This document shows positions 47,145 through 58,801 of a DNA stretch of 64,000 bases, piece after piece; within the stretch, counting starts at the first letter, position 1, and each line of letters begins with the position of its first letter. The DNA comes from Apricaphanius iberus (taxonomy: Eukaryota > Chordata > Actinopteri > Cyprinodontiformes > Aphaniidae). The notes below the pieces were generated by a model, which saw only the letters and a list, made by a program, of their open reading frames with translations, did not search any database and was not told where the DNA came from. Both the position numbers and the translations under genes were made by a program. The DNA is taken from positions 1,302,001 through 1,366,000 of the forward strand of contig JAPXFQ010002153.1 of assembly GCA_028564705.1 (NCBI GenBank), written 5' to 3'.

Positions 47145-49003
47145 CATTTGCATCAGTTATACATTATTTAACTAACTTTAGCTTTTGAGTTTAATGTGAC
47201 CTATTAGGCTGTAGCGTTTATTAACTAAAAACCTGTGATAAAAAAAGCTAACAGATTTACACTGGAGTTTTAAGGACAAAATGGCATTATATATATATAT
47301 ATATATATATAATCTGTGTGTGTGAGTGTTTCTTCAACAAGTGGCTTAAAGAAATAATGTAGTAAAGAAACATTTTCATATAAGTACTACCTGCAGACAA
47401 CAACAGAAAGTGGAGTCATATGTTTCACAATGCCAACTAAAATCAATTGCAAGAAAGATGTGGAAATTGTTCTAATAATACAGTGTATGGAAGGGCTTAA
47501 CTGCTGTTGTCCGTTTGTATTATGACTAAAGCATATGAAAGACCTTTCAATTTGAAAGAGCAGAAAAAAAGCTTGTCTCCTTAATTATACCACTTCATGC
47601 AGAGATGGACTGCAAAATAAACGGGAAGAAGAGCTCTTCAAGTATGACGGAGGAATTTTACGAAAGTCTTACTGTATTATACCTAAAAGGATTCTTTAAA
47701 GAATGAAATGTTCCCGTATTGATTCCAATATCACTTGATTTTTAAGAACACTAGACACAGCCAATTTTTTACAGCCCACACTTGGATGTCACTCCACACT
47801 CAAACAGCACTTTTCCAAATAGAAAATGGCTTCAAATCAAAGGACTTTCTTAGTATGTCATTCAAAAAACAAATAGACCAATCTTGTGGTCTAAATGAAA
47901 ATGTGTGTACATAACATTGGAATAGTGGAGAAGTGTAGATTCTATATGAGATTTGTAAATAGTTAGGACATTATTGACATAATTGTATAGTTTTCCATGA
48001 CCACATGAATTAAGTACTTGAAAATCCATTTACTCATGTGTAAAACATTCCAGCAAAAGAAATACACGGAGAGATGCATGGAACTTTAGCAAATAAAAGC
48101 TACACTGGTTTCCTCACTATATTCCTCAATTAACCAAAGAAAATCAATTTTCATTTTGGGCAGACTTCCAGTTGCCAGCCGGTTACTTTAAACAACCTTA
48201 AATGCCAACAGAGAAAAAAAAAATTTTGCAAGTATAGTTAGCTATTCTCGGGTTGAGCTGCCCAGTAACCCTCAAGGGGTCCCTGAACTTTCTTTATGTC
48301 TGCTTCACACTGGTTGAGAAAGCAAAATGTGTGTTTTTCTTAGTTGTCTTAAGCAGTTCATTAATCAACCCTCTCGTTGTTGACCTCAATCCTTTTTACA
48401 TTTTCTTTGTCTTCTCATTATATTTTGGCTGAAATATCCGTTTAAATCTCAAATTTAGCACAAATGCCAAAGTATCTTGTGGCCACTGAAGCGTGCTTTT
48501 GGCCCTAATTAGGATTACGGAGGATTTCTGATGTTTTTTTTCTCACAATTTGTGTCACCTTGCAGAGCAAAATGAGCCTCAAGGTGTGAAATAAACACCC
48601 CTTGTCTACTGAAACACAACTTGTTCCTCATCTAGCTTCGTCTGTTGTAAGCAGTGGAGGAGGTATAGATCAGTACAAACTATTATAGTGTGGCTCAGTT
48701 GGTAGAATGGCCCTAGGGTTGTTAAGTGAGCAGGAGGCTGTAGTTATTAAAGCAGCAACCTGTGAATTAAATGGAGACAGACAAAACAACACTTGCCTGT
48801 ACACTGTTTGGCCAGAGGGTTTAAGGCAGAAGACAAAATCCATTGATGTCCAAAGGCTTCTAGGGAGACATATAGAGGTTTACCATTATATGATGCACAG
48901 CTTTTTTTTTCCTTCAAAAAACAGTGAGGAGAAATACAAAGGCGTGTACAGAAAGATTTATAAATGAACAACTGCTTTTGAGATGCACAGCACATTGCAT
49001 ATT
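47145..49003. other. Intronic DNA; (TA)n microsatellite at 47289-47311
   Basis: It includes a (TA)11-12 tract followed by tgtgtgtgtg. Near 48690 tggctcagttggtagaatgg resembles a tRNA A-box, but no B-box follows at the right spacing. Nothing else was recognised. Confidence 0.4.
47289..47311. repeat. (TA)n microsatellite
   Basis: Perfect TA array of about 23 bases followed by a short GT tract. Confidence 0.9.
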
Positions 49004-49549
49004 AGAGTTGTTAATCTTCACAAGTCTCACGATTCGATTTGATTACGATTATAATGTCAATGATTCGATTCGATATCTCGATGTATCACAGTGCATCATA
49101 ATTATTTCATTTGGGTTTGTTTTCAATAGAAACAATACTATAATAAGTGTTTCCAATAATAAATAGGTGTCATACGTTTGTTTTTGTTATTTATCAAACA
49201 TTTGTCTGACCAAAACATAGAATCTCCCAGAAAAAAAGGAGAAAACTTACATTTTAAAGCACAATTATATAGACCTTTCGACTATTTTCATATTTTCTGG
49301 TTTTAGGTGTAATAGTACTCTTTTATCTGGGTCTTTCCCCAGTAATCTACAGTAAATTTATAGAATACTGATGGATAAAGGCTATTAAAGGTGTCAGTAC
49401 AATGAGAGTGAAGCAGTTTTTACACGTCACATAGTAGCTTAAGAAAAAGGGCAGAAAATTATAAATCACATTTGTATGTTTGCCTAAATTGTTTTAGACT
49501 ACAAAATTAAACTGTTAATTTTATCATCCATCCATCCATCCATCCAGAT

Positions 49550-49985
49550 TGACATTCAGATCAAGAGAACGTTATTGGTCCCAAAAGGCAATTAATATGC
49601 AACAGACTTTAGAAAAATATTATGCAAACATATCACAGTCTCTGTGTGTCACCACCAACATACAGACAATAGTAGAGGCTCCATTGAGCAATAGCCTTTG
49701 CAAATGGGCATTTTTCAAAATGTCTATGTTACTTAACAAATACACGTCCTTCAGAATTTAACAGTCCATTGATGGAGGAAAAGAGTTGGAGAAAAGATTT
49801 GTTTTCAAAAAAGGTAGATAAAAACTACGTCCCAAAGGCATGAATGAAAACTCTGAGTACAGAGCGTTGAGCGGCTGAACCGAGATATATTTAGCCTTCT
49901 TTAGCGCCTGCTCCTCCCATAGAAACTGTAGGTCCCTTTGTTTAACCCTGATTATTTTAGAGCATCCATCCATCCTTCTATCCAA
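49550..49985 (-). pseudogene. LINE ORF2 C-terminal fragment, antisense
   Basis: The minus-strand frame of 75 codons contains FSFMPLGRSFYLPFLKTNLF and SNSFPPSM, which fit the common LINE ending GRRYRLP…KTNRFKNSFLPSAI. It is followed by a 3' region ending in ttgccttttgggaccaataa. (ATCC)5 at 49523-49545 abuts the 3' end and may be the tail. Clade (Rex1-like or related) undecided. Confidence 0.5.
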
Positions 49986-50112
49986 TATTTATACCCGTCC
50001 ATCCTCTGCAGGGGTCACGTAAGAGCGGGTGCCTATCTCCACTGTCATTGTTAAGAAGCTGGGTCCACCCTGGACAGGTCGGCAATCCACTGCAGGCCCT
50101 TATTTAGGCTGT
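49960..50112 (-). mobile_element. RTE/Rex3-type LINE 3' end, antisense
   Basis: It contains catccatccatcc, ccgtccatcctctgcagggg, gcgggtgcctatctccac and ccaccctggacaggtcggca, and ends in gcaggccc. Reverse complemented, this is the widespread fish tail that finishes in GATGGATG repeats, as described for Rex3 and other RTE-clade elements. Confidence 0.6.
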
Positions 50113-50286
50113 CCTCCTTTGTTTTGTAATGTCACATAGTTTGAGAGCCCTGAGTCGCACGTGCCAGCAGACACAGAATTGTAGGGTTATTATATTATGT
50201 TATAATCGATTATGGTGGGATTCTGCTGCGATGCAGCATTTTCTGTGTTTGCATGGCGATGCATCGATTAAATGTTTAAGAGTGCA

Positions 50287-50704
50287 CACAAACAGTGTAC
50301 AAAAAAAAAATTACTCAACCCAGTTAAATTACAGTTCAGTTTGCATGTTAAAAAGGGAAACCATGATGAATCTTTTCTAGTCTAGCAAAACATACCTGAA
50401 AAAGGAGAAAGATCTAAAAAGTAACATTGTTTAGTAGGTGTGTACAACCACTACATAAGTTCAGTTCAATAAGTCATGGTCTCATTAAAGCACATATTTT
50501 AACGTGGGGTGGAGGGGGGGGGTTAGATTCACTTTACAAAGCTGACTGTGATTACTTATATCAGTTTTTTACCTTGCATGATATCTTCTGAATTGAGTAG
50601 GTGCTTCATACCTGTAATTGATGTTCTGTGAATTAATCAATGTCTTCTTTTACCATTTGTTCAAATTCTAAACTGTTTAATCATTTTAGTGTAAAAGAAA
50701 GTGA
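50287..50704. other. Intronic DNA; G-rich run at about 50503-50523
   Basis: A G-rich tract (ggggtggagggggggggg) lies near 50504-50522. Nothing else was recognised. Confidence 0.4.
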
Positions 50705-50830
50705 CATTGCCCTGTGATGGAATGCTGACCAGTCAACGGACTACTCCAGTTCTCTGCCAATAACCGCTGGAGGTAGGCACCAGCTGTATCGCAATCCTGC
50801 AGGGACAATAGAGGCAATAGATGGATGAAC
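50705..50830 (+). mobile_element. RTE/Rex3-type LINE 3' end, sense
   Basis: It contains ccctgtgatggaatgctgac, ctgccaataaccgctggagg, taggcaccagctgtatcgca, atcctgcagggac and a final agatggatgaa. This is the same family as the antisense copy at 49960-50112 in the opposite orientation. Confidence 0.6.
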
Positions 50831-51498
50831 TCTACCATAGTTTAAAATAACAAGCCCAAAGTAAACCTGGTGCTCTTAAGAATTTGTTCTGTGTAGACTG
50901 AATCTATTTAAAGCGGCATGCTAGAGTGCATGTAACTCGACTCTCACTGTTTCTGACAAAGCAATAACTATGGGAGTGTTGGATGTTGAGGGGGATGTCT
51001 TCCCCTGACTTGTGCTTCCTGTATTTCATACATAGATTCTGAAAGATGTTGCTCTCAGCAGAAACCTAGCAGCCTGAATAGGCTCTATTATTTAGTTCAT
51101 GATATATCTTTAGATTAAAAATAAATGTTTCCCAAACTAGCAAAAAAATGTAATACAAAAATAAAATATGTTCTCATTTACATTTTCTTATTCTCATATT
51201 CCTGTTGCATGAATGCTTTTTGATAATTTGATAAGCATCAGTCTCTAGACAGGTAACAGATTGAAGAGAACCCAAGATTCTCCTGTCTTCACTAACATAT
51301 GTCTTCCAGGGGATACGGTTCGTTCCTAATTCAAAGTGAAGAGATGGATTCAAATTTTATGGATTCAAATTCTGCACAGCTAAGTTGTTTAAGTACTTCG
51401 ATTTAACTATTAATCCAGTCCCTATGGATTTCCTGTGTGATCCTCTCTGTGATTTCATTACATGGTCATATCAGCTTGGCTCCTCATCTAACTCATCT
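50831..51498. other. Intronic DNA, nothing recognised
   Basis: No supported feature. Confidence 0.4.
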
Positions 51499-51841
51499 AC
51501 AGAGGCCTGTTCCAGAAAGTTTGGTTAATTTATGTGGCCTTGGTTAATCAACCCAAAACCTGCTTAGGCTGAGTATGTCAGTTCCAGAACAGCTGATAAG
51601 AATCAGCTTAATCACCCTACTCCTGGTAAACCCTGAAACATACAGACCGTCTCAATGGATCATCGAATTCACGAGTCACAGAGGAAACTGAAGAGAAAAC
51701 AAGGGCAGAATATAGAAGTGGAGTTGGAAGTACTAATGCTGACTTATGAGGAATTCAAGCCAATCGTTATGAAAAAAAGCAATGAAGCTGCATCAGCAAA
51801 AGAAGGAACGTTGGCTTGGCAAAAAATAACCGTCTGTGAGT
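51499..51841 (+). pseudogene. Harbinger-type element fragment with MYB/SANT-like protein start
   Basis: It starts agaggcctgttccagaaagt, the usual opening of fish Harbinger/PIF elements, followed by ttggttaatcaaccc and gttccagaacagctga. From 51655 (ATG) a frame encodes VELEVLMLTYEEFKPIVMKK, then SNEAASAKEGTLAWQKIT, which fits the first helices of the Harbinger MYB-like DNA-binding protein (EIEVLVxxYEEFKPIL, AAAAKEREKAWQKI). The reading is cut at about 51842 by a TTAA-type MITE. The remaining MYB helices and the transposase are missing. Confidence 0.65.
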
Positions 51842-52025
51842 TTAAAATCCAACTCACCCCCTAATCAACTTTTGTTTTTGTTTTTCCGTTGATACTGATA
51901 AACTGTATGAATTAGTGTCTAGTGTCTTCATTATTATTATTATTATTATTTTTAGTACATTTTAGTAAACAAATATTCATTTTCTTCCAAAAAATATCAG
52001 TGGAGTACCCTTTTCAGGTTAAAAC
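51842..52025 (+). mobile_element. TTAA-type MITE, family A, left part, inserted in the Harbinger fragment
   Basis: It starts ttaaaatccaactcacccc at TTAA 51842-51845, then ctaatcaacttttg, gataaactgtatgaatta and tttagtacattttagtaaac, matching 8660-8800. It includes an (ATT)7 microsatellite at 51930-51950. The right end is absent. Confidence 0.55.
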
Positions 52026-53055
52026 TTTACAGTGCACATGAATTTGAATAGAGCATTGCTCCTGGCTCAGCCTCATTGCAGACATCAACCTTAAACATAA
52101 TAAGTCAACGATCTTCCTTTTTATTTATTCATTTCCTAGCCCTTATTCCCAGTTGGAGTCAGGTGGTGCTGGAGTATATAATGTATTATTTTTCCTGTAT
52201 ATTCGTTCATAATTGAAAATTTTCTTTTTTGCCAACAATTTGTTGAGGGTACAATAATATTGTACATTGTCTTAGACATACATTGGCCTCAGACTTAATT
52301 AGATGTAATCCTTCTGGAGCCACAAGAACTCTTTCCGAAGTCAAAATTAAACACAAAAAGATTTTCCAAAAAGGTAAGATTGAAATTGAATATTTACTGG
52401 AGATAAGTAGGTCTATAAAGTAATTTCTTGGGTACATTCTTCCTATCATGTAGCCAATTGAAGAAAGGCTAACGCCTGTCTAGCTGGTGGAGGCCACCAC
52501 TATCTCCCCTCACCCCAGCTAAGAATTTATGTCCCTTAAATAAAGGTAAACCACTGGTTGATGGCATTCCTAGGGACACTTCATCATCATAGTCTGGCTT
52601 CCCTTGACTTTGTTAAATGGAAGTTTACACCATACACCAAGATATTCCAACACAACAACTATCATTTCTGCCGCTTAAAGGCTTTTTAATGCCCTTAGCA
52701 GTAGTCATTGTTTCAGAATGCATTATTTCATTCAGTTGCATATAATGCGTTGTGTAATCTTATTTGAAATACTCTTACATGTTACTAATATTTGTGTAAT
52801 AGTATTTGTATTATTTGTAATATGTAATGGGCTTTGTCCTACAGTTTTCTGGTGTATTTATTGTCTTATTGGACCTCCAGGTCTGCTGTGACAGAACCTG
52901 ACAATGCTGGGGGACTCAATGAATAAAATGTATAATACACAGAAAAGAACCATGCAAAAGCTCAAAGATGGATTTGTTACATGTTGAATAATATAACAAA
53001 TAATTTATAAAAGAATCAGATTTTTATTTCAGGAGCTGAATAAATGAGACCGTTC
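52026..53055. other. Intronic DNA, nothing recognised
   Basis: No supported gene or repeat. Confidence 0.4.
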
Positions 53056-53350
53056 TTAAAGTGTAACTAAACCCCAAAACAACTTTTTTTGCTTATAAAC
53101 TGTCTAACTGTCTCTTTACCAATACAATCTTTCAGTTTCAGTGCATTTTTTTTCAATTTTCGTGTAAACTTGTTAAAATTCCAAATTTTTTGGTCTAAAA
53201 ACGTATTAGTGCTGCCACTCATGGTAATCGTGTGGTACTGCATATGAATTTTGTGATTGGCTGAGAGGGGTAGATCTTTTCCACTGTCAACATCACAGGC
53301 ATGATCTCACAGAGACGCCCTCCCTCTCTCAGACACACTCGCCCTGCCCC
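53056..53350 (+). mobile_element. TTAA-flanked MITE, family B, left part
   Basis: It starts at TTAA 53056-53059 with AGTGTAACTAAACCCCAAAAC, then ttgcttataaactgtc, ggtctaaaaacgtattagtgc, gattggctgagaggg and ctccctctctcagacacact. The copy at 16615-16877 is its inverted counterpart. The right end was not located. Confidence 0.6.
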
Positions 53351-55880
53351 GTCTTGAAATTGCTCATCTAGTGTGCTACAGTCTATGGTGCTACATGTGC
53401 ACACAGAAGAATGTTGAGAGAAATCTGAGAAATCTGTATATCGCACTTTGGAGGACCACAACATCAAAGTAGTTTAAAGCAATAAGTTATAACATTAATG
53501 TTTTAAACACACCGTGTATAAGGAAACAAAAACTGAGGTAGTTCCCTCCAAAGCTACTTAGCATTGATGCTAGCGCTAGGCTCTTTGTGCTTGTTTGCTA
53601 CTATACATGCTGCTGGCTTCAGGCAGCACTGACTCAGCGTCCTGAGCCAACAGCTCGAACTGATACGTAATTTGCCCGCTGCGCTCCATAAAGCCCAGCT
53701 TCTTCACTGAAAAGATCTTGAACACCAGAAGTTCAATCAGTACATCAGCTCCAACCCCAATACAAACTATGAGCCCAGTTAACACTCAGAGAAAATCACT
53801 AATTTCCAAATAATAAATCAATCCAGCTCTGATGAAATTATTGACACACTAAGCTCTGCCACCTGCTGCTGTCACATAACCTGCTTTCTGGAACGGACCT
53901 GAGATGGATATCTCTTCACACCAGAACTTCATAGCTCAACCCAGTGGTTACGGAGCTATTTATTCTGTGCCCCATGGATTTGGTTTATTGAACATTGCAT
54001 TCAGAAATTTGGCACTGTATGAAAGTTTCTTTAAAAACTTGCTACTGTCACTGCACTTTTTCTTCAAAAAGATCCAGATCTGATCTCGCAGTTTAAAGAC
54101 TCTGGACAACATCTTCCCACATGACAGTTATCAGCAGTCACTGTGAAACAGAATGGCTTTCTGTTGGAGCCCATGTTCTCTCGCATAGTACCACAAATAT
54201 CAGGGCTTTGACACATTGTGTTTTGACTGTTTGAATGTGCCAAAGACATTGATCATTACATCAGTCACACTAGGCATTGTGGTGTATAAAGCCTCCACTG
54301 CAATATTGGTGGAGAAGTGCCTCATGAACGCCTTCAGCCCTCCTAGTTTCCCAGCCTCTTTGCACTGTCTTTACAGATCTCTACAAAGTCCCATATGTCC
54401 ATTGACATCTCATAAATGTGCCTGTCAGCAGTATTACTCGACAGAGGAATAACCCATAGGTTTCTGTCTTCTTTTATGAATAATTGGAACCATATATCAA
54501 TTGTACTGGGAAGTATATAATTCTCAATGTTTTTCACACACTATGTACCAAACTTAATATGAGCTCAGTTGAGCATTTGCATTTGTTTGGTATAACAAAA
54601 CCAAAGACAAGATATGTTTTGTCATATTTTCTCTCTGCCTTGAAATGAACTTGATGTAGAGGCTTGTTTGGCAATGTTTATCTTCTGCTTTGCATTTATG
54701 TGGGAGACTCGTCAAAAACCTTTCCGTTATAATAGCATTTAATTCCAAAAGCTCATATAAGATGTACTAGTCTTGCAATATAAAGTATCTAGTGCCCAAA
54801 CACTTCATTAACTACTGCTTACGTTGACTATAGAGCATTATTCTGGTTAAATGATCTCTGGCTGTTGTTGACCTGACGAATCATAAGCATATGCTCTTCG
54901 TTGACGGAGACGGAATGTTAGAAAGTCGGTCTCTACTCCGTCCGTGCTTGCGTAGATGATGGACAGGCCTTGCATTAATGGATAATGGAGTCGCGTCTAT
55001 CCTTTTCGACGTAGACGGATAGGCATAAACTAGGCTTTATGCTGATGTCTGTGTTGCAGTTTGATAAAATTATTACAAAACCATGCATTTAATATGATGA
55101 TTAGTCCCAGTGATCAAAAGTAAGAGACAATAGAGGTTCTAATCAGAGTAATCCTGACTAGAACCACTGTTCATTATTAAAAAGTGCATAATTGATTGTA
55201 GAAAAATTAACGTTTTAAAGATAATTATTTTCATTAAAATCCTTTGTTCAACTCCTGAAATAGGACCACAGTTTCTACCCTCTGAAGACGATCATAATGA
55301 AGTGATACAAAATAGTCAAGCATGGAACAGGTCTACATAATAAAAAGTCTGTTTTAGAATACAAAAATCTGTCATTTTTCCCTCCGTGAGAAAATCTAAG
55401 TACATCTGCCACAAAGTAAAAGGCAAATGGAGGCACACAAATATACACTAAAAATAAGTAATAGTAAAAATAAAATTATTTAGCTGGTAAATCAAAGCTA
55501 TATATTCTTCCATAAAGAAACAACAAACTTACTTATCATGTCTGCTGTTTTGCAAAACAGGAAAGTGACCCTTTTATTGTTGTTTGAATGTTACTGAATC
55601 AGTACTGAATTAACTTTCACATATTGATTTGCTATAAATAAAATTGTTCCCAAAACTGGGTATTGGTTATGTTTTTCTGCTCTTTAATACAAATAATCAT
55701 ATATCTTAAAGCCTCTGTGTTTAAGAATTACCTCCAACTAGTGGTGACCTCAGTGAACTCGCCGTTATAACACGTCAGTAATACTACGGAAGCCGCGAAG
55801 TTAATTGTCCGAGTTAAATGGAAGATAAAATATTTGCTGGACTAACCTGTCCTGTGTCAAACATAACGCTAACATAAACT
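53351..55880. other. Intronic DNA; degenerate sequence, no family assigned
   Basis: Minus-strand frames at 53576-53785, 54064-54249 and 54343-54537 follow one another and could be remnants of one decayed transposon gene, but I recognise no domain. Near 54900-55030 repeated gtcgg, ctccgtccgtgc and gacgtagacggatag words suggest transposon end sequence, unassigned. Confidence 0.3.
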
Positions 55881-56087
55881 TCATTGTTTCATGTAAATAA
55901 CTTGCCTGTCCAGCAGAAAGCCTGCAACCTCCGCGTCCGTCTTCAAGTTCGTGTCCGTCATAAATAGTCTCCATCTGGTAAATGCTCCACTGATGTAGAT
56001 TCTTGTTTTCTCCCAGTTATTTCTTTTTCTTTTCTGTGGTATGGTTTCCTCACTCTCACAGGGCAAAGAGTACGGATGGTCCTCCAT
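55881..56087 (-). pseudogene. Possible DNA-transposon-encoded protein fragment, antisense
   Basis: The 68-codon minus-strand frame contains FTRWRLFMTDTNLKTDAEVA and GFLLDRQV. A motif RWRxLxxxxGLKTDAEVAxFLLD is familiar from predicted fish proteins linked to DNA transposons (ISL2EU-like), by memory only. CpG-containing sequence lies upstream at about 56100-56230. No further domains and no terminal repeats identified. Confidence 0.35.
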
Positions 56088-56745
56088 TAAAATTGATAAC
56101 TATGATCCACGGTCCTCTATGCTCGTTGCTCGTTTCTTCTCTTCACCTCTCCCCCTCCCCCCGACGTCACTGGCTAAAACGCGTAAAGCAAACACGTTTA
56201 ACCCCTTTTGTCTAACGTATTTAAAGATGACGATGCAACATAGCAGCCTCAGATGGGGGGGACGGTGCAACCTCTGTATCTATAAACAACGCATTCTAAG
56301 ACATGGGAACGCTTTCATGATAATGCAGTTGTGATTAGACCTCGGTAAAATGCCTGTTTATGAAAGCAGTACTTGATTTTTGTTAATAAAAAATCAAATT
56401 TGTTACACAATGGGCCTTTGAGAAAGGTTGATGTGGCAGTAAAAATGTTACTGAATATTTTTGTTAATTAGACGCACCAAAAGGCAAACACATTCAGATT
56501 TCGGTGTCATCACTCACAAAACACAGTTCCAAAGGAAAGTTTAGTTATCAGATAGAAATCCAAGTCTAAGCAACCTTCCCTAAGTCGAAGGAACAGGAAA
56601 AAGCTCAGGGTCTGTTTGGCCCTGGTGTGCCTTGCATTGCCGTTTCATTTTGTCCTTCTTCCATCTTGTACCTGTACATAAATGTGTGTCAGTTTGTTTC
56701 TTTAAAGTTAAGGATTTTCATGAATATACAATAAAAAGTGGGCTT
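56088..56745. other. Intronic DNA; pyrimidine-rich and CpG-containing block at about 56120-56260
   Basis: The cctctccccctccccccgacgtcac block near 56143 may be the upstream region of the minus-strand fragment at 55881-56087. Nothing else was recognised. Confidence 0.35.
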
Positions 56746-56747
56746 CA

Positions 56748-56845
56748 AATGGAATAGTTATCACTGTTGCCTTGCGGCATAAACGTCTTGTGTTCAAATA
56801 CCAGTCCGCTGTCTGCATGTGTGAGCTTTTCTTCAGGTATTCAGT
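56748..56845 (+). mobile_element. tRNA-derived SINE remnant
   Basis: It reads gaatagttatcactgttgcc (A-box region, cf. TGGTTAGCACTGTYGCC), then aacgtcttgtgttcaaatac (B-box, cf. GGTTCAAATCC), then ctgtctgcatgtgtgagc. This is the layout of a common fish tRNA SINE, degraded and short. Confidence 0.5.
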
Positions 56846-56988
56846 CTTCCTCACACATTCAAAAATATTGTTACCTTAGCTCTGACACTGGTTGAGTCCA
56901 GGTGTACCTCTCACACAATGACACCTGGATATTGGCACAACCACACTACAAGAAAAAGCAGGTATAGACAATGAATGAATAGATGTAA

Positions 56989-57260
56989 TAGGGCTGGACG
57001 ATAATTCGATAGCAATATATATCGATCGATAGAGGTGTGGTGCAACAGAAAAAAAATTTTGATTTAAAAAATACACTCATTTTTTCATTACAGCCTATCA
57101 GGTAAACGCTGACCCAGGCAGCTCCGTCAGCCATCCCTCTCTCCCTTCAAAACACAAAAACGAGCAAAAGACTAGAGCTGCGACAGAATTTGTTCTTAAG
57201 CTAACCATCGCCGTGAACTAACATCACCTGGTCATATGTCACAGCCAGGGAGCAAGGAGG
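56989..57260. mobile_element. Left end of a hAT-like element (TAGGGCTGGACGATA)
   Basis: It starts tagggctggacgataattcg, with gatagcaatatatatcgatc after it, and then ctggtcatatgtcacagcc and ggagcaaggaggaag further in, as in fish hAT elements starting TAGGGCTGGGCGATAT. The right end was not found nearby. Confidence 0.5.
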
Positions 57261-58489
57261 AAGTTGCACTTTTCACTTCAACTAAATATGTTCCAGTTCC
57301 TCTCGAGGAAATCATTAAAAAAACTTTTTGGGTAGCAGTTGCTTACTTACTATCAACTATTATTTGATTTATTGGAAAAACTGTCTATTGCACTTTCTTT
57401 TTTTTAACTTTACTTTTCTTTTACTTTACTATTGCACTTTCTTGAAATGATGGGCCCAAATAAAAAAGTTTAAGTTTAAGCCTACGACTAAAGAAAAGTT
57501 ACCAAATTCAGTGCCAAAAAACATGGATGTTCCAAAGTATGGTTGCAAGTGGGAAAACCCCACTGATCTCAGGTGATTGTGGATCTGATTTAGCCCTGTT
57601 AATAACCATTTCACCACATCACGGATCTTATGCTCTAAGCCAGACAATCCACCTAAAGCTCAATAGAGCTCGAGCTTGCTAGATAATAGTTCACACACCA
57701 ATGGTGTGATTTTTTATTTTTTGACTGGACCAAATTAAACAGTGCTCATGTCCCCTTCAATATGCACATTTCACTTCATAAAAAAAGAAATCTTTGTATG
57801 TCACTGATATTTTCAGACAACAGAAAAAAGTATTGACTAGATAATTAAAAAGTAAAGATCTAAACCAAACTATTCAACAGTGGGCCGTGATGAAAACATT
57901 CAAATTTGCCAGAAATTCTCATTACCGCTCCCATCTTTTTAAACAGATGTGGCAATCAGGGTGGCATTTTCAAACGGCTCAATAAAAGCAGAGCAGCAAG
58001 TTTGTTTTGCAAAGAAAACAACACTGTCTGAATGAAGTGTAGTTTATTGACGGGAAAATAATGAGCCTGAACCAGTTGCTAAAGGCAGATGGTTTGACAT
58101 TTAAAGGCAAATTATTGAACATGGAGAGCTAAAGTTACGTCACATTTGCTGTCATATTGCAAAGATTTCTTTGAATCATCAGATAGTTTCCTACGTCACT
58201 GTTATATTTTATTCTTTATCTGTATCTTTCATAGTTGAAAAACAATTTTTTTCCTTTAAAAATTGGAGTTTCCATATTATGGCACGAAAAAACTCACAGG
58301 TGTTGTTTTAGGGTAGAAATAAATTGGAGAAAGCACAAATGTCCAAATCTTGGCTAAGTGTTTGTGCTATTGTATGATAACTGGTTTTGAATTGACTCAT
58401 CTGGATAATTTAAGGTTTAAGTAGAAGAAAAGTGAAAAAGGTGGCATATTAAAAAGTAAAACTTCATGTTGCGAACTAAACAGAAATGG
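57261..58489. other. Intronic DNA, partly possible hAT interior
   Basis: tattgcactttc repeats near 57385 and 57430 may belong to the hAT remnant to the left. Nothing else was recognised. Confidence 0.35.
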
Positions 58490-58512
58490 ATGAATAGTAG
58501 GGCTGCACGATT

Positions 58513-58546
58513 CCATCCATCCATCCATTTTCTTAACCGCTTAATC
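58513..58546 (-). mobile_element. 34-bp RTE/Rex3-type tail insertion with 10-bp target-site duplication
   Basis: Sequence ccatccatccatccatttt then cttaaccgcttaatc is the antisense tip of the RTE/Rex3-type 3' end (…gcggttaag…atggatggatgg). The decamer ctgcacgatt lies directly before (58503-58512) and after (58547-58556). The insert sits within the left terminal repeat region of the hAT element at 58498. Confidence 0.8.
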
Positions 58547-58752
58547 CTGCACGATTATGTCCAAAAAATAATCAAGATTATTTTGATCAATATTGTAATC
58601 ACAATTATTAATCACGATCATTCATCCAGTCCTGTAAAATATCTATTTTTATTGCACCAATTATAAACTTTAAAAAATTTTTTAAAATAACTGTGAAAAA
58701 TAAAACTTTAGATGATTCATAATGCAAAAAAATAACTAACAAAAACAAATTC

Positions 58753-58756
<4 letters not shown>

Positions 58757-58798
<42 letters not shown>
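58757..58798. repeat. (AT)21 microsatellite
   Basis: Perfect dinucleotide array inside the hAT element at 58498-59675. It is likely length-polymorphic. Confidence 0.95.

Positions 58799-58801
<3 letters not shown>

Larger units (their letters stand above)
49004..50286. mobile_element. Probable hAT-like element with CGATTCGATT / GCATCGATTA ends, with internal insertions
   Basis: The left side reads agagttgttaatcttcac, then cacgattcgatttgattacg and tgattcgattcgatatctcg. The right side reads ataatcgattatggtgg, gcatggcgatgcatcgatta, then gagtgcac. Fish hAT elements with TTAATCGATTCGATT starts and GCATCGATTA ends fit. LINE fragments at 49550-49985 and 49960-50110 are nested inside. Whether both ends belong to one element is uncertain. 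Confidence 0.35.

Noticed and set aside
48688..48830. tRNA gene or SINE starting tggctcagttggtagaatgg
   Set aside because: An A-box-like word is present, but there is no B-box at proper spacing and no cloverleaf.
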